From an uncultured Dysosmobacter sp. (GTDB lineage: Bacteria; Bacillota; Clostridia; Oscillospirales; Oscillospiraceae): a stretch of 58,543 nucleotides of DNA. Shown here one piece after another: positions 17,149 to 26,555 of this stretch. Positions within the stretch are counted from its first letter, which is position 1, and each line of letters opens with the position of its first letter. The translations under genes were made by a program, and so were the position numbers. Under the pieces are notes generated by a model. That model had not been told where the DNA came from and ran no database searches. It was given only the letters and a program-made list of their open reading frames with translations. The stretch is taken from the NCBI RefSeq assembly GCF_947631165.1, contig NZ_CANRKH010000019.1, positions 1 to 58,543 on the forward strand, given 5' to 3'.

Positions 17149-18198
17149 TCAGGGAGCCGTATTCCAAATGCTCTCGTAGTCGTAGTTTACCACATAGGTA
17201 CGCAGGCCGTCCAGCACTTCCCGGCAGTTTTCCTTCGTCAGGCGGTAGTGCCCCGTGGGCATGGCCTTAGCCAGCTGATAGGTGACCCGTCCCGCCACAT
17301 GGATATGGTCGGCGTAATTATCCAGGTTTGATATCACTTCAGTATCCGCCATGAAAAATTGCAGTTCTGCGTTTTCATAGTCCAGCAGGGTCCCGGCGGC
17401 GTCCTCCAGCATGGTCAGCACCGCCTCGGTCTCCCCGGTGCGCTGGGCCTTGTCCCAAAAGAGGATGCTGTACGGGGAGAAGAAAAAAATAAATTCCGTA
17501 TCCGGATACCGCTCCAGCCAGCGGGTCACCACCGCCAGATTTTCCCGGCTGCCGGCCAGCAGGGCGTCCGCCGCCAGGGTCTCGCCGGAAGGCTCCGGCC
17601 GCTGGTAGCTCCCCAGAGCCAGCGTCTTGGAAAAGAACACATTGCCATCCCATATGAAAGCGTCCTGTATCGCCTGGGCCTCGCCCCGGCTCTTTTTCAG
17701 CAGCGTATAGGCGGAGCGAAACAGCACGTCCTTGTTCAGCAGATACCGGCCGTCATTCCAGATATCCTCGTCATAGAGGTAGTCCGGCAGCTCATACGGC
17801 TCCTCCGCCGGGGACCGGGCCAGCAGATTCGGGTCCAGGCCGAAGATGACCCGCTTTACGTCCTGCTGGGAAAAGGCATACTCCAGCGCCCGGTCAAACT
17901 CCCGAAAGCCCCCGTTGGGGAAGGTGATCTTCACGGTGGACGTGTCGTAAAACACGTCGAACCAGAAGGGACGGTAGTTGGCCGCCAGCGAGGACCCCAT
18001 GAACAGCGTCTCATAGTCCTGGCTCCGCAGCAGTCCGGCCCCCTGGGCACGCTGGTCGAACCAGATCTCCCCCTCCGGGTCCGGGGCGCGGTAGTGGAAA
18101 AAGGGGTCCACCGCCCCCACGAAAACGGCGCAGGCCGTCAACAGCAGACAAGCTACCGCCAGCAGGCCGCAGGTCCAGCGCCGGTATCGGTCTTTCAA
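17149..18198 (-). CDS. SGNH-like partner of the MBOAT acyltransferase
   Basis: 349 residues with a TTG start behind GGAGGAAGGGGGG. An N-terminal membrane anchor (LLAVACLLLTACAVFVGAV) is followed by an extracytoplasmic domain with LFMGSSLAANYRPFWF (GxS block) and NYADHIHVAG near the C-terminus (Asp/His block). This is the layout of DltD/AlgJ-type proteins that work with an MBOAT to acylate surface polymers outside the membrane. It begins 23 bp after the MBOAT stop, so the pair is surely one unit. The acceptor polymer is unknown; the cysteine in LLTAC could also act as a lipobox. Confidence 0.78.
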   Translation of the reverse strand: MKDRYRRWTCGLLAVACLLLTACAVFVGAVDPFFHYRAPDPEGEIWFDQRAQGAGLLRSQDYETLFMGSSLAANYRPFWFDVFYDTSTVKITFPNGGFREFDRALEYAFSQQDVKRVIFGLDPNLLARSPAEEPYELPDYLYDEDIWNDGRYLLNKDVLFRSAYTLLKKSRGEAQAIQDAFIWDGNVFFSKTLALGSYQRPEPSGETLAADALLAGSRENLAVVTRWLERYPDTEFIFFFSPYSILFWDKAQRTGETEAVLTMLEDAAGTLLDYENAELQFFMADTEVISNLDNYADHIHVAGRVTYQLAKAMPTGHYRLTKENCREVLDGLRTYVVNYDYESIWNTAP

Positions 18199-18221
18199 AG
18201 GAGTCCCCCCTTCCTCCAGGA

Positions 18222-19649
18222 TCAGAAATCAGCATAAATAAAGGTGGACACGCCGTTGAAGGACAGCACGCACCACACCAGCAGCACCGCCAGCGCCGCT
18301 CCCAGCCAGGGAGCGGGCTTGACCTCCTCCATTCGCTGGATGACGTTCCGAGGCCAAAGGGATACTGTCAGCGCCGCCGCCAGCAGCAGTCCCAGCGCCA
18401 GCGTCGGGACCCAGCCGGAGAGGCCGGGCAGCAGCACCGTCAGCGCCGTGGTCTCGCTCTCCAGCACACCGGCGGAAAGCGTCTGGGCGGAAAACCCCCA
18501 GCCGCCGGAAACGGCGGAAGCCAGCAAACTTCCTGCGGCGGACAGGCTGGGCGCCCGGAAAAATACCCAAGCCACATTGACGAAGAGGAATGTCATCCCC
18601 CAGCGGAGCGCCTTGGGCAGCCGCTCCCGGCCAGGTCCCCAGGCCCGCTCCAGGACCTGGGCCAATCCGTGAAGGCCGCCCCACGCCAGAAAAGTCCAGC
18701 CCGCGCCGTGCCAGAAGCCGCTGGCCAGAAACACCAGCAGGATATTCAGATACGTTCGGGCCGTCCCCCGCCGGCTGCCGCCCAGGGGGATATACAGGCA
18801 CTCCCGCAGAAAAGTGGTCAGCGTGATATGCCACCGCTTCCAGAACTCCCCCACAGAGAGGCTCCGGTAGGGCGAATCGAAGTTCACCGGCAGCTTTACG
18901 CCCAGCAGCCGGGCGCAGCCCGCCGCCACATCGCAGTAGCCGGAAAAATCCAGGTACAATTGCAGGGTATAAGCCAGCATCACCAGCCACGCTTCCGGCG
19001 CGGACAGCGCCCCGGGACCGGCCCAGCCATTGGCCGCCACCGCGCCCAAAGGATCTGCCAGCAGGGTCTTTTTCGCCAGGCCGCAGCAGATGGCATATAA
19101 TCCCGCCGCGATATCCTCCCAGTCAGGCCGCAGAAAGCCCTCTCCCCGCAGCTGGGGAAAAAACGCCCCGGGACGCAGGATCGGCCCCGAGGTCACCGTG
19201 GGGAAAAAGAAGACGTACAGCAGCAGATCGTCCCCCTGCTGGGGAACATACTGCCGGGCATGGGCCTCCTTCAGCAGCCACAGCTGCTGGAAGGTGAAAA
19301 AGCTGAGGCCCAGGGGCGCCCAGTCCATGGACCACTGGCCGCCGGAAAAAAAGCCGGTGTACTTGAAAGCCATCAGCACGGCGATGTGATAGCCGCAGCC
19401 CAATACCAGCGCCAGCCGACGGCGGGCTGGGCCGTCCTCTCCCCGCAGCTGCCGGAGGCACAGGGCAGTCACCGTCGTACCGGCCGCCAGCACCAGCAGT
19501 CCGGCCCAGCCGCCGCCGGCGAGATAGAACACAATGCAGGCCGCCGCCAGTGCCAGCTGCCCTGCCCGGGGCGCGTGCCGGGCCAGCGCCGGACAGAGCG
19601 CCGCAGTCACGGCCAGAAACGCCAGAAACGAAATGGACTGAAAGCTCAT
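18222..19649 (-). CDS. MBOAT family O-acyltransferase
   Basis: 475 residues, polytopic membrane protein of the AlgI/DltB/PatA group that carries acyl groups (often acetyl) across the membrane to a surface polymer. Diagnostic stretches are FSGYCDVAAGCARLLGVKLP, SVGEFWKRWHITLTTFLREC, YIPLGGSRRG and FWHGAGWTFLAWGGLHGL, which holds the catalytic histidine. The ATG overlaps the stop of the upstream XRE gene (ATGA). With the SGNH-like protein downstream it forms a two-component surface O-acylation system. Confidence 0.92.
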   Translation of the reverse strand: MSFQSISFLAFLAVTAALCPALARHAPRAGQLALAAACIVFYLAGGGWAGLLVLAAGTTVTALCLRQLRGEDGPARRRLALVLGCGYHIAVLMAFKYTGFFSGGQWSMDWAPLGLSFFTFQQLWLLKEAHARQYVPQQGDDLLLYVFFFPTVTSGPILRPGAFFPQLRGEGFLRPDWEDIAAGLYAICCGLAKKTLLADPLGAVAANGWAGPGALSAPEAWLVMLAYTLQLYLDFSGYCDVAAGCARLLGVKLPVNFDSPYRSLSVGEFWKRWHITLTTFLRECLYIPLGGSRRGTARTYLNILLVFLASGFWHGAGWTFLAWGGLHGLAQVLERAWGPGRERLPKALRWGMTFLFVNVAWVFFRAPSLSAAGSLLASAVSGGWGFSAQTLSAGVLESETTALTVLLPGLSGWVPTLALGLLLAAALTVSLWPRNVIQRMEEVKPAPWLGAALAVLLVWCVLSFNGVSTFIYADF

Positions 19650-20335
19650 CGCAGCTTGCGGGACAGGGCGTTCAGCCGGGTATCGGCGGTGCTGAGCACC
19701 TGGGTCAGGCTTTGGCAGCGGCCGGGATAGTCCTGCCGAAGCGCCTCCGGCGACATATCCGGAAAGGCGGTCTTTCCCTCCTCCTGGATGCGGAGGGCGT
19801 GGTCATACTCATTCTCTGCCAGCTTCATGTCCGCCCCCGCCATATCCATGGCACAGGCGGCAGGGTCCAGGGCGAAGTAGCCCTCGTTGGCCCCGGCGGC
19901 CCGGTACAGGTGCCGGTAGAGCTGATACACCGCACTGCCCAGATAAGACGCCGCCGCATTGATGGCGGTCTTGTCCCCCAGCTTGCCCAGCAGGCCGAAC
20001 AGAACCCCGATGGCGCCGGAAAGCAGCTTGCTCTGCAGCGTCGCCATTACGCTGCCCTGCAATATATTGCCCGGCTCGGCGGCGTTGAGGATCTCCTCCT
20101 TGGTCAGCATGCTGCCCTCCCGGGACAGAGTGCGGCCCAGAATGAAATCGGCGGAGACGTTATAGTAATCGCAGGCCCTGACCACAAAGCTCAGCCCCGG
20201 CTCTCGGACGCCGTTCTCATAGTGGCTCAGCAGGGCCTGGGAAATGCCCAGGTCCCCGGCGGCGGTCCGCTGGGACACGCCCCGCTCCCGCCGCAGCAGG
20301 GACAGGGTGCGGGAAAATTCTGAAGTGGAAGCCAT
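19646..20335 (-). CDS. XRE-family regulator with long C-terminal domain
   Basis: 229 residues from an ATG behind AAAGGAG. Residues 10-65 are a Cro/C1-type helix-turn-helix (LRRERGVSQRTAAGDLGISQ ALLSHYENG). The remaining 160 residues are helical with no recognised sensor motif. It is the first gene of the MBOAT cluster, overlapping it by ATGA, and may control surface acylation or its own promoter. Confidence 0.85.
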   Translation of the reverse strand: MASTSEFSRTLSLLRRERGVSQRTAAGDLGISQALLSHYENGVREPGLSFVVRACDYYNVSADFILGRTLSREGSMLTKEEILNAAEPGNILQGSVMATLQSKLLSGAIGVLFGLLGKLGDKTAINAAASYLGSAVYQLYRHLYRAAGANEGYFALDPAACAMDMAGADMKLAENEYDHALRIQEEGKTAFPDMSPEALRQDYPGRCQSLTQVLSTADTRLNALSRKLR

Positions 20336-20375
20336 CGTTCTCTCTCCTTTAAAGCGGTTTTAATACGCAGGGTAT

Positions 20376-20404
20376 ATTTTAGCAAAAGCGCTGCCAAATG
20401 TAAA
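20376..20404 (-). promoter_or_regulatory. Promoter of the XRE-MBOAT-SGNH operon
   Basis: On the minus strand TTTACA (complement 20399-20404), 17 bp, TAAAAT (complement 20376-20381). Apart from this and the terminator at 20532-20561, bases 20336-20581 hold nothing I can name. Confidence 0.65.
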
Positions 20405-20531
20405 GCAAAACCCGTGAAAGTCCGCTCTGTCATAAGTCGGGTGGAAGCGCTTCTCTTTTCCTGCCAGGACTTTGCACGCCTCATGCTCCTTCTGCGGCGA
20501 AAAAACCTTTCCTCTTGATACAGGGCCTGCT

Positions 20532-20561
20532 AAAAAACGAGAGGGCCGCCAACGGCGGCCC
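20532..20561 (-). terminator. Terminator of the HAD phosphatase gene
   Basis: GGGCCGCC-AAC-GGCGGCCC with TTTTTT on the minus strand a few bases beyond the stem. Confidence 0.78.
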
Positions 20562-20581
20562 CAGCGCATTGAAAAAACTCT

Positions 20582-21463
20582 TTAAAACAGGCCCACCTGA
20601 TTGGGCAGCACATCTCCGCCGATGCTCCGCATCTGCTGGGTATTCTCCTCCCAAAGGCGGTCGGTGATGGCCATTTTGCGCAGGATGTTCTTGGCCGTCA
20701 GGTCCAGGGCGGTGCCCTCGCTGTAATCCGCCGGGAAAATAAAATCCACCCGGCCCTTGGCCAGCAGGTCCTCCACACCCATGCGGTTGCTCTCCTGATA
20801 CACAGCAATAGCCTGTCCGCCGTAAGCCCGCATCATCTTCATGCAGGGCACGTCGGAGAGGCCGTCCCCCATATAGATCATATTGGGAAACGGGACCCGC
20901 TTGCTGTCATCAGGCATGGAGTCGTTGAGCGTCTTATCGTCGGACACGTCCAGCACGCCCTTGTTGATGCGATAGACGAACTGGGTCTTGGCAGTAAAGT
21001 TGACTGCCAGCTTGGGCCACACGGGCCGCCCCTGCTGGTCATAATAGAACTCGCTGGCGTAGATCTCCTTGAACTCATGGCTGATGGAGGAGCCCTCGAT
21101 GATCTCCCGCAGGCCGGAGGAAATGATGTAGTGCTCCACCTGGACCCCCTGGGAGGCGCCGAATTCATTGATGCGGCGGAACCAGCTCTCCACGCCGGGA
21201 AACAGCACGATGCTGCGGCCCTTCTCCACCAGGTCCTCCCGGGTAAAAGGCAGGTTTTTCCGCTCCGCCTCCCGGATCATGGTATACATGTAGGCAAGGA
21301 TCCCGTCGATGCGGTTGGCCCGGCCAAAGCCGTTGGCCACCGCCCAGAATTCCGAGGGCGTCATGCCCAGGCTGGGGATGAAGGCATAATCCTGCATGTC
21401 GGTGGTGCAGAGGGTCTTGTCAAAATCATATAAGAACGCCACGATGGGCCGCTGCTTTTCCAT
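20582..21463 (-). CDS. HAD-superfamily phosphatase
   Basis: 293 residues. Motif I is FLYDFDKTLCTTDMQDY (nucleophile Asp in DFDKT), motif II falls near HYIISSGLREI, and motif IV is YMGDGLSDVPCMKMM, so the catalytic core is complete. The size and the long helical cap after motif I suggest a C1-capped phosphomonoesterase. Start behind GAAAGGAAC. The gene is followed by its own terminator and preceded by the divIVA terminator, so it is a separate unit. The substrate cannot be told. Confidence 0.85.
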   Translation of the reverse strand: MEKQRPIVAFLYDFDKTLCTTDMQDYAFIPSLGMTPSEFWAVANGFGRANRIDGILAYMYTMIREAERKNLPFTREDLVEKGRSIVLFPGVESWFRRINEFGASQGVQVEHYIISSGLREIIEGSSISHEFKEIYASEFYYDQQGRPVWPKLAVNFTAKTQFVYRINKGVLDVSDDKTLNDSMPDDSKRVPFPNMIYMGDGLSDVPCMKMMRAYGGQAIAVYQESNRMGVEDLLAKGRVDFIFPADYSEGTALDLTAKNILRKMAITDRLWEENTQQMRSIGGDVLPNQVGLF

Positions 21464-21480
21464 ATGTCCGTTCCTTTCAG

Positions 21481-21510
21481 AAAAAAGCGGCTCAGCAGAG
21501 CCGCTTTTTT
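21481..21510. terminator. Bidirectional terminator after divIVA
   Basis: AAAAAAGCGGCTC-AGCA-GAGCCGCTTTTTT, a perfect 30-base hairpin ending two bases from the divIVA stop. Confidence 0.92.
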
Positions 21511-21511
21511 C

Positions 21512-22192
21512 TCAGTTTCCACCTCCGCTGTAATTGCGGCCAAACTTCAGATCGTCCAGGTCGATGCGGCGGGTCGCCTCCAGCGGATCCTCCGTCTGAG
21601 CGAAGGGATCGCCTTCGGGATAATCGTCCGCCGGGGGGATCGCGGGGGCCTCCTCCGCCGGCTGCGCGGCAAAGGCCGCCATCACCTTCTCCTCGATCTC
21701 CTCCACAGGCGCCTCCGCCGGGGCGGGCTGCTCCGTGGCCACCGGCAGGTCCGGCAGGCGGTCCAGCAGCTGCAGCTCCTGGCTGCACACCTCCCGGGCG
21801 GCGGCGATGAACTTCGCCAGCTCCAGACGGCCCTGCTTCAGCCGCTCCTCTGACGCGGCCAGCTCCTGCTGGTAGTGGGCGACCTTCTCCTGGGCGCCGC
21901 TCTCCGCCTGGGCCAGGATCTCGTCCCGCTTGCCCTCGGCCTCCCGCACGATGGAATCCGCCATCCGCTGGGCGGTCAGCAGCGTGGCCCGCATGGAATC
22001 CTCCGTGGCCCGGTATTCCTCCACCTTTTCCACCAGGACCTTCAGCTTGGCCTTCAAGGCCGCGTTTTCCTTGTACAGCGCCGTATAATCGTCGGTAAGC
22101 TCATCCAAAAACTCATCGACCATGGCCATATTGTAACCGCCCATGACCGCCTTGGTAAAGGCATGGGTAGAGACCTCCTGCGGTGTCAGCAT
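21512..22192 (-). CDS. divIVA: DivIVA-domain cell division/polarity protein
   Basis: 226 residues. The N-terminal DivIVA membrane-binding motif is clear (MLTPQEVSTHAFTKAVMGGY then VDEFLDELTDDYTALYKENA), followed by a coiled coil to about residue 150 and a Pro/Glu-rich tail. It recognises curved membrane at septa and poles and recruits division or wall enzymes. It follows sepF on the same strand, the order common in Firmicutes, so a shared transcript with sepF and ylmE is expected. Confidence 0.92.
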   Translation of the reverse strand: MLTPQEVSTHAFTKAVMGGYNMAMVDEFLDELTDDYTALYKENAALKAKLKVLVEKVEEYRATEDSMRATLLTAQRMADSIVREAEGKRDEILAQAESGAQEKVAHYQQELAASEERLKQGRLELAKFIAAAREVCSQELQLLDRLPDLPVATEQPAPAEAPVEEIEEKVMAAFAAQPAEEAPAIPPADDYPEGDPFAQTEDPLEATRRIDLDDLKFGRNYSGGGN

Positions 22193-22224
22193 TTCGACAG
22201 TACCCCTCTCTTCATTGCTCTATC

Positions 22225-22659
22225 TCAGAAATAAAGCCCGTTATTTTCCAGTTCGTCGATCAGGTCGCCCTCGATATCCACATGGTAGGGCGTGATGATG
22301 TACGTGTTGGCGGCCACCTTTTTGATCTTGCCCTCCCCCGCGTAAGCCACGCCGGACAGAAAATCGATCAGGCGGCGGGCAATATCCTTGTTGGTGGATT
22401 CCAGGTTCAGCACCACCGTCCGCTTGTCCTTCAGATGGTCCGCGATCTCCGAGGCGTTCTCAAACCGCTCCGGCTTCACCAGCACCACCTTCAGCTGGGT
22501 CGTGGCATGGATGTTCACCACCTTGTTGCGGCGATCCTCGATCTTGCTCCGGCGGTCCTCAAAGGCGTCCTTCCGAGGCACTTCCTCGAAGTCCTCAAAT
22601 TCCTCGTCCTCATCCTCATAGGGATGGGCCAGCTTTTTCAGCTCATCAATAATGCTCAT
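22225..22659 (-). CDS. sepF: Cell division protein SepF
   Basis: 144 residues. After an acidic linker (YEDEDEEFEDFEEVPR) comes the SepF core (VVLVKPERFENASEIADHL, RTVVLNLESTNKDIARRLID FLSG). SepF binds FtsZ filaments and membrane at the septum and can replace FtsA. Position between ylmE and divIVA is conserved in Firmicutes. The N-terminus MSIIDELKKLAHPY is the membrane helix. Confidence 0.95.
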   Translation of the reverse strand: MSIIDELKKLAHPYEDEDEEFEDFEEVPRKDAFEDRRSKIEDRRNKVVNIHATTQLKVVLVKPERFENASEIADHLKDKRTVVLNLESTNKDIARRLIDFLSGVAYAGEGKIKKVAANTYIITPYHVDIEGDLIDELENNGLYF

Positions 22660-22687
22660 GGCGCGTCCTCCTGTCGGGCCGGTATTT

Positions 22688-23380
22688 TCAGGAATAATGG
22701 CGGGCGCCGAAGATAGCGGTGCCCACCCGGACCATGGTGGCCCCGGCGCGGATGGCGTCCGCGTAGTCGCCGCTCATGCCCATAGAGAGATATTCTAATT
22801 TATTATGGAACAATTTTGCGTTAATGTCAACATAAAGTGTCCGAACTTCCTCAAAATACCGCATATTGGTATCCCGGTCCGCGTCGGCGGGCGGAATGGT
22901 CATCACGCCCCGGACCCGGACATGAGGGCGGGACAGCGCCGCCTCCGCCGCCGCGAAAAGCTCCGCCGGAGCGAAGCCGCTCTTGGCGGACTCCTCACCG
23001 ATGTTCACCTCCAGCAGGATGTCCTGCACCAGATCCTGCCGCGCGGCTGTCTTTTCGATCTCGTCCAGCAGCTCCAGGGAGCCGACAGACTGGATCAGGT
23101 CCACCTTCCCCACCACCTGCTTCACCTTGTTGCGCTGCAGATGGCCGATAAAATGCAGCGGCGCGCCGTCATAGGCGTTTTCCGCCAGCTTCTGGATCAT
23201 CTCCTGGACCCGGTTTTCCCCCAGCACATCGATGCCGGCGGCGATGGCCTCCCGGCAGGCAGCCGCGTCGTTCATCTTGCTGGCCCCCACCAGCGTGATC
23301 TCCTTCGGGTCCCGTCCGGCCTCCCGGGCCGCCTCCGCGATATTGGCCCGCACCTGGGCGATATTTTCCGCGATAGACAT
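22688..23380 (-). CDS. ylmE: PLP homeostasis protein, YggS/YlmE family
   Basis: 230 residues from the ATG at 23380; the longer frame starts with a TTG that lies inside the ribosome site GGGAGGG. A single-domain TIM-barrel PLP carrier with the lysine in LVGASKMNDAAA, plus GENRVQEM and HFIGHLQRNKVK. It controls free pyridoxal phosphate and amino-acid balance. Immediately upstream of sepF, the normal ylmE-sepF order. Confidence 0.94.
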   Translation of the reverse strand: MSIAENIAQVRANIAEAAREAGRDPKEITLVGASKMNDAAACREAIAAGIDVLGENRVQEMIQKLAENAYDGAPLHFIGHLQRNKVKQVVGKVDLIQSVGSLELLDEIEKTAARQDLVQDILLEVNIGEESAKSGFAPAELFAAAEAALSRPHVRVRGVMTIPPADADRDTNMRYFEEVRTLYVDINAKLFHNKLEYLSMGMSGDYADAIRAGATMVRVGTAIFGARHYS

Positions 23381-23428
23381 AAGCGTCTTCCCTCCCAAAT
23401 TGAAATCTATATCCAGGTCCTCGGGCGG

Positions 23429-24688
23429 TCAGCCCAGGACCTTTCCATCATACAGGTCATTGGCTGAGATGATGACCTCGTCTCCTGGCCGGAGCCGCAG
23501 TTTTTCCTGATTCGCCGCAATATCGGGCTGGACCAGAACAAAGCTGTCGCCGCTGTATACCACTTTCACCGGCTTGACCCGGGCTTTCATGCCCACCACG
23601 CAGTAAACGCCGGTGGTCGTGGTCTCCGTCACGGTGCCGTCCTCATTCTCCGCCGTCTGTGTGATCATCCGCAGCGCCTCCTTGGGGATGCGGATGCCCT
23701 CCACTGTATCGTAGATCGCCTCAGCGCTCTGCTGCCGCAGCAGCGTCAGCAGGGGAAGATAAGTATCCCCCCGGAACACCGCCACGGAATAGCCTCCCTC
23801 CTCCGGGCCGATGGAGGCCAGCGTGACCGGAAGATCCCGCTCCACGCTCTTGGTAAAACGCAGCGTCAGGCCGCCCCGCTCCTGCAGCTCCTCTGCCTCC
23901 TCCGTGGGCATGGAAGCGGCGTAGTACCACGTGTCGCCCAAGATCAGCTTTCCCACCTCGGACCGGACAGAGCCGTCGGCCTGGACGCCGCTCAGTTGAG
24001 AGGGCGTCAGCTCCGCCAGCTTTTCCGGTGTCAGCACAGTCTCAAAGCCGTCCACCACAGCGGAATACAGCCCCGATACAGGCGCTGTGATCCGCCGCAC
24101 GGACCCCGCCGCCTGTGCCTGCACGCTCTTCCGCTGCGCCTTCAGCTCCTCGATCTGGGCGGAGAGGTCTCCGGTCCCGGCATTGGTATAATCCCGCTTC
24201 AGCACCAGGCTCCGAAGCTGGCTGCCGACCTCCTCCGCCTTCACCAGGCGGTCTGCCGCCAGACTGCTTCGATAGGCCAGGATGCTCTGCATGATCTGGG
24301 TATCCAGCTTAAAAGAGACTTCAGAACTGAGCGCTGCCTCCTGGGCATATTCCAGCTGCTCGATGCGGGTGGTCAGCGCGTCCAACTCCGCCTGGCGGTC
24401 CAGGGACGCCTGGTCCGCGTAGACCGTGGCCACTGTGCCGCCCACGCTGACCCGCTCCCCTTCCGCCCGCTGGAGCCGCAGCAGGCCTCCGGCGTCGTCA
24501 GGCAGCACCTGCTCTGTCCGGATCACATAGCCGGACAGGTCCGCCGCCTCCTCCACCTGATAGGCATAGGCCAGCGTGGTGGACAGGGGGTCTGTGAAAT
24601 ACAGATAAACCTGTACTCCAAAGTAAGCCAGGACCGCCAGCGTCACTGCCAGCATCAGTAATTTTGTTCCCAGAGAGTTGTTCTTCAT
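23429..24688 (-). CDS. HlyD-like membrane adaptor protein
   Basis: 419 residues with one N-terminal helix (LLMLAVTLAVLAYFGVQVYL) and a lipoyl/barrel-sandwich domain split by a coiled coil: GGLLRLQRAEGERVSVGGTV before it and APVSGLYSAVVDGFE after. This is the shape of HlyD/RND-type membrane-fusion proteins. No ABC or RND partner is adjacent. Similar lone adaptors are found beside ylmE-sepF in Clostridia, so a wall or division link is possible but unproven. Confidence 0.78.
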   Translation of the reverse strand: MKNNSLGTKLLMLAVTLAVLAYFGVQVYLYFTDPLSTTLAYAYQVEEAADLSGYVIRTEQVLPDDAGGLLRLQRAEGERVSVGGTVATVYADQASLDRQAELDALTTRIEQLEYAQEAALSSEVSFKLDTQIMQSILAYRSSLAADRLVKAEEVGSQLRSLVLKRDYTNAGTGDLSAQIEELKAQRKSVQAQAAGSVRRITAPVSGLYSAVVDGFETVLTPEKLAELTPSQLSGVQADGSVRSEVGKLILGDTWYYAASMPTEEAEELQERGGLTLRFTKSVERDLPVTLASIGPEEGGYSVAVFRGDTYLPLLTLLRQQSAEAIYDTVEGIRIPKEALRMITQTAENEDGTVTETTTTGVYCVVGMKARVKPVKVVYSGDSFVLVQPDIAANQEKLRLRPGDEVIISANDLYDGKVLG

Positions 24689-24738
24689 CGTTCCAAGCCT
24701 CTTATGTAGCGCGCTCTTTCAGGCGGGCCGTCCGCCGC

Positions 24739-24969
24739 TCACCGCGGGTCCTCCGCCAGGTCCACCGGCCGGATGGGCGCGATGGTCGATATTGCATGTT
24801 TGTAAATGATCTGCTGCTTGCCGTCGCTGTCCAGGACCACCACAAAGGCGTCAAAGCCGGTGATGGTCCCCCGCATCTGGAAGCCGTTCATCAAAAACAT
24901 GGTGACAGGCAGCTTGTCCCGTTTTGCCCGAAGGAGAAAAATGTCCTGTAAATTTGCCTTGGTCTGCAT
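24739..24969 (-). CDS. hfq: RNA chaperone Hfq
   Basis: 76 residues. Sm1 motif ([27 protein letters not shown]) and Sm2 motif ([10 protein letters not shown]) are complete, including the YKHAI signature. It forms a hexamer that binds U-rich sRNA ends and A-rich mRNA. It follows miaA, the classic miaA-hfq order. Ribosome site AAGGAGCGG. Confidence 0.96.
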   Translation of the reverse strand: MQTKANLQDIFLLRAKRDKLPVTMFLMNGFQMRGTITGFDAFVVVLDSDGKQQIIYKHAISTIAPIRPVDLAEDPR

Positions 24970-25027
24970 ATCGTCCGCTCCTTTTTTCTTTGTACGGACG
25001 ATGTGTTCTATCCTCGTCCGCCTGAGG

Positions 25028-25972
25028 CTAGCATACGCCTGCGGCGGTCAGGATTTCCGTCGAAATCTGTAGGGCCCGTGCAAAATCCCGTTCTTTTTCC
25101 CAAAATATCCAGTGAATGTCCCGATTTTTCCGCAGCCAGGTCAGCTGCCGTTTAGCGTACTGCCGGGAGCGGAGCTTCACTTCCTCGATAGCCTCCGCCT
25201 CAGCGGCGGTGCCGTCCAGGACTCCCAGGAACTCCTTGTAGCCGATGGCCTGCATGGCCGTGGCTGTCCGAGGCAGCCCGCTTCGCAGCAGCGCCCGGAC
25301 CTCGTCCAGCAAGCCCTCCTCCACCATGCGGTCTACCCTGCGGTCGATGAGGGCCTTCATATCCGCCCGGTCGGCGAACTGCAAGCCGAGCCATACCGCG
25401 TCATACCGGGGCGGCAGCCGCTTCGTCTCCTCATTGTGGGCGGTAATGGTCTTTCCGGTCTCCAGATACACCTCCAGCGCCCGAAGAATACGCTTCTCGT
25501 CCGCCGGATGGAGCCGCTCCGCCGACGCCGGGTCGGCCCGGCGCAGCTCCTCCAGCAGCGGGCCGATGCCCTCCGTCTTCAGCCGTTCCTGCAATTTTTT
25601 CCGGACGGCCCCGCCGGCATGGCCCCCGGCAAAACCGTGGCCCTTCACCACTGCGTCCAGCCAAAGTCCGGTGCCGCCCACCAGGATGGGCAGCTTCCCA
25701 CGGGCCAGGATATCGTCGATGATGGGGATGGCGGTCTGTGCGTACCGGGCGGCGGACCACTGCTCCGCCGGGTCCGCCACGGCGACCATGTGGTGGGGCA
25801 CGCCCTCCATCTCCGCCGCAGTGGGAGCGGCAGTGCCAACGGTCATTCCCCGGTAGATCTGCATGGAGTCGGCGGAGACCACTTCCCCATTCAATTTTTT
25901 TGCCAGCAGCACGCCCAGCGTGGTCTTGCCGCAGGCCGTGGGGCCTACGACGCAGACAATTTTAGGGGCCAT
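25028..25972 (-). CDS. miaA: tRNA dimethylallyltransferase
   Basis: 314 residues. It adds a dimethylallyl group to A37 of tRNAs reading UNN codons. Walker [19 protein letters not shown], the DSMQIYRGM motif, the [11 protein letters not shown] block and the C-terminal [12 protein letters not shown] signature are present. The product is methylthiolated by MiaB, encoded about 10 kb upstream in the same strand block. Start behind AAAGGAGG. Confidence 0.96.
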   Translation of the reverse strand: MAPKIVCVVGPTACGKTTLGVLLAKKLNGEVVSADSMQIYRGMTVGTAAPTAAEMEGVPHHMVAVADPAEQWSAARYAQTAIPIIDDILARGKLPILVGGTGLWLDAVVKGHGFAGGHAGGAVRKKLQERLKTEGIGPLLEELRRADPASAERLHPADEKRILRALEVYLETGKTITAHNEETKRLPPRYDAVWLGLQFADRADMKALIDRRVDRMVEEGLLDEVRALLRSGLPRTATAMQAIGYKEFLGVLDGTAAEAEAIEEVKLRSRQYAKRQLTWLRKNRDIHWIFWEKERDFARALQISTEILTAAGVC

Positions 25973-25988
25973 CTTCTCCGCCTCCTTT

Positions 25989-26543
25989 TCAGGCGCCTCG
26001 ATCCCCGGCCGCCATCCCGCTGTCCTTCGGAACGCGCTCGGTATATACGCAGTAAGCGTCCACCATCCCCAGTGAAGATGTCTCCAAGTAGCGGATATCC
26101 TCTATCGTCAGTTCCGGGTCGTTGGTCAGCCAATAGTCCGTGCAGCTCTCATAAATCTCCGCACGGGCTCCCGACGGCTCATGGGAAAAGCTCAGCAGCT
26201 CCGTATAGCTGCTCTGCCACGGTTCGCCGCCGTTTCCGCTTCCGTACTCGGCACTGATGGTATAGGTCTCGCCGTCAAATACCAGCGTGTGGCAGTACAA
26301 GCGGGCCAGGCTTCGCTCCGTGGCGTCATACCAGTCCGCCAGCCGGACCTCGGCCGCCTCGCCGGCCCAGGCCGCCTGGCAGAAGGCCGTCCAGACCTCC
26401 GCCCCGGCGGTCACATCGCCATTCTCCGTCACCACGCGGCCCCCGGCCCTGGCCTCCTCCAGCTGCTCCCGCAGCGGGTCCTCGCCGCCGCAGGCAGTCA
26501 GCGCCAAAAGCAGCAAAACCGCCAAACATACCGCCCGCCTCAT
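25989..26543 (-). CDS. Small lipoprotein of unknown function
   Basis: 184 residues. Signal peptide MRRAVCLAVLLLLALTACGG with a clear lipobox (LTAC), so it is a membrane-anchored lipoprotein facing outward. The mature part is acidic and aromatic-rich with no family I recognise. It starts behind AAAGGGGGC and sits between the flavoprotein gene and miaA, probably in one transcript. Confidence 0.8.
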   Translation of the reverse strand: MRRAVCLAVLLLLALTACGGEDPLREQLEEARAGGRVVTENGDVTAGAEVWTAFCQAAWAGEAAEVRLADWYDATERSLARLYCHTLVFDGETYTISAEYGSGNGGEPWQSSYTELLSFSHEPSGARAEIYESCTDYWLTNDPELTIEDIRYLETSSLGMVDAYCVYTERVPKDSGMAAGDRGA

Positions 26544-26555
26544 GGACGCCCCCTT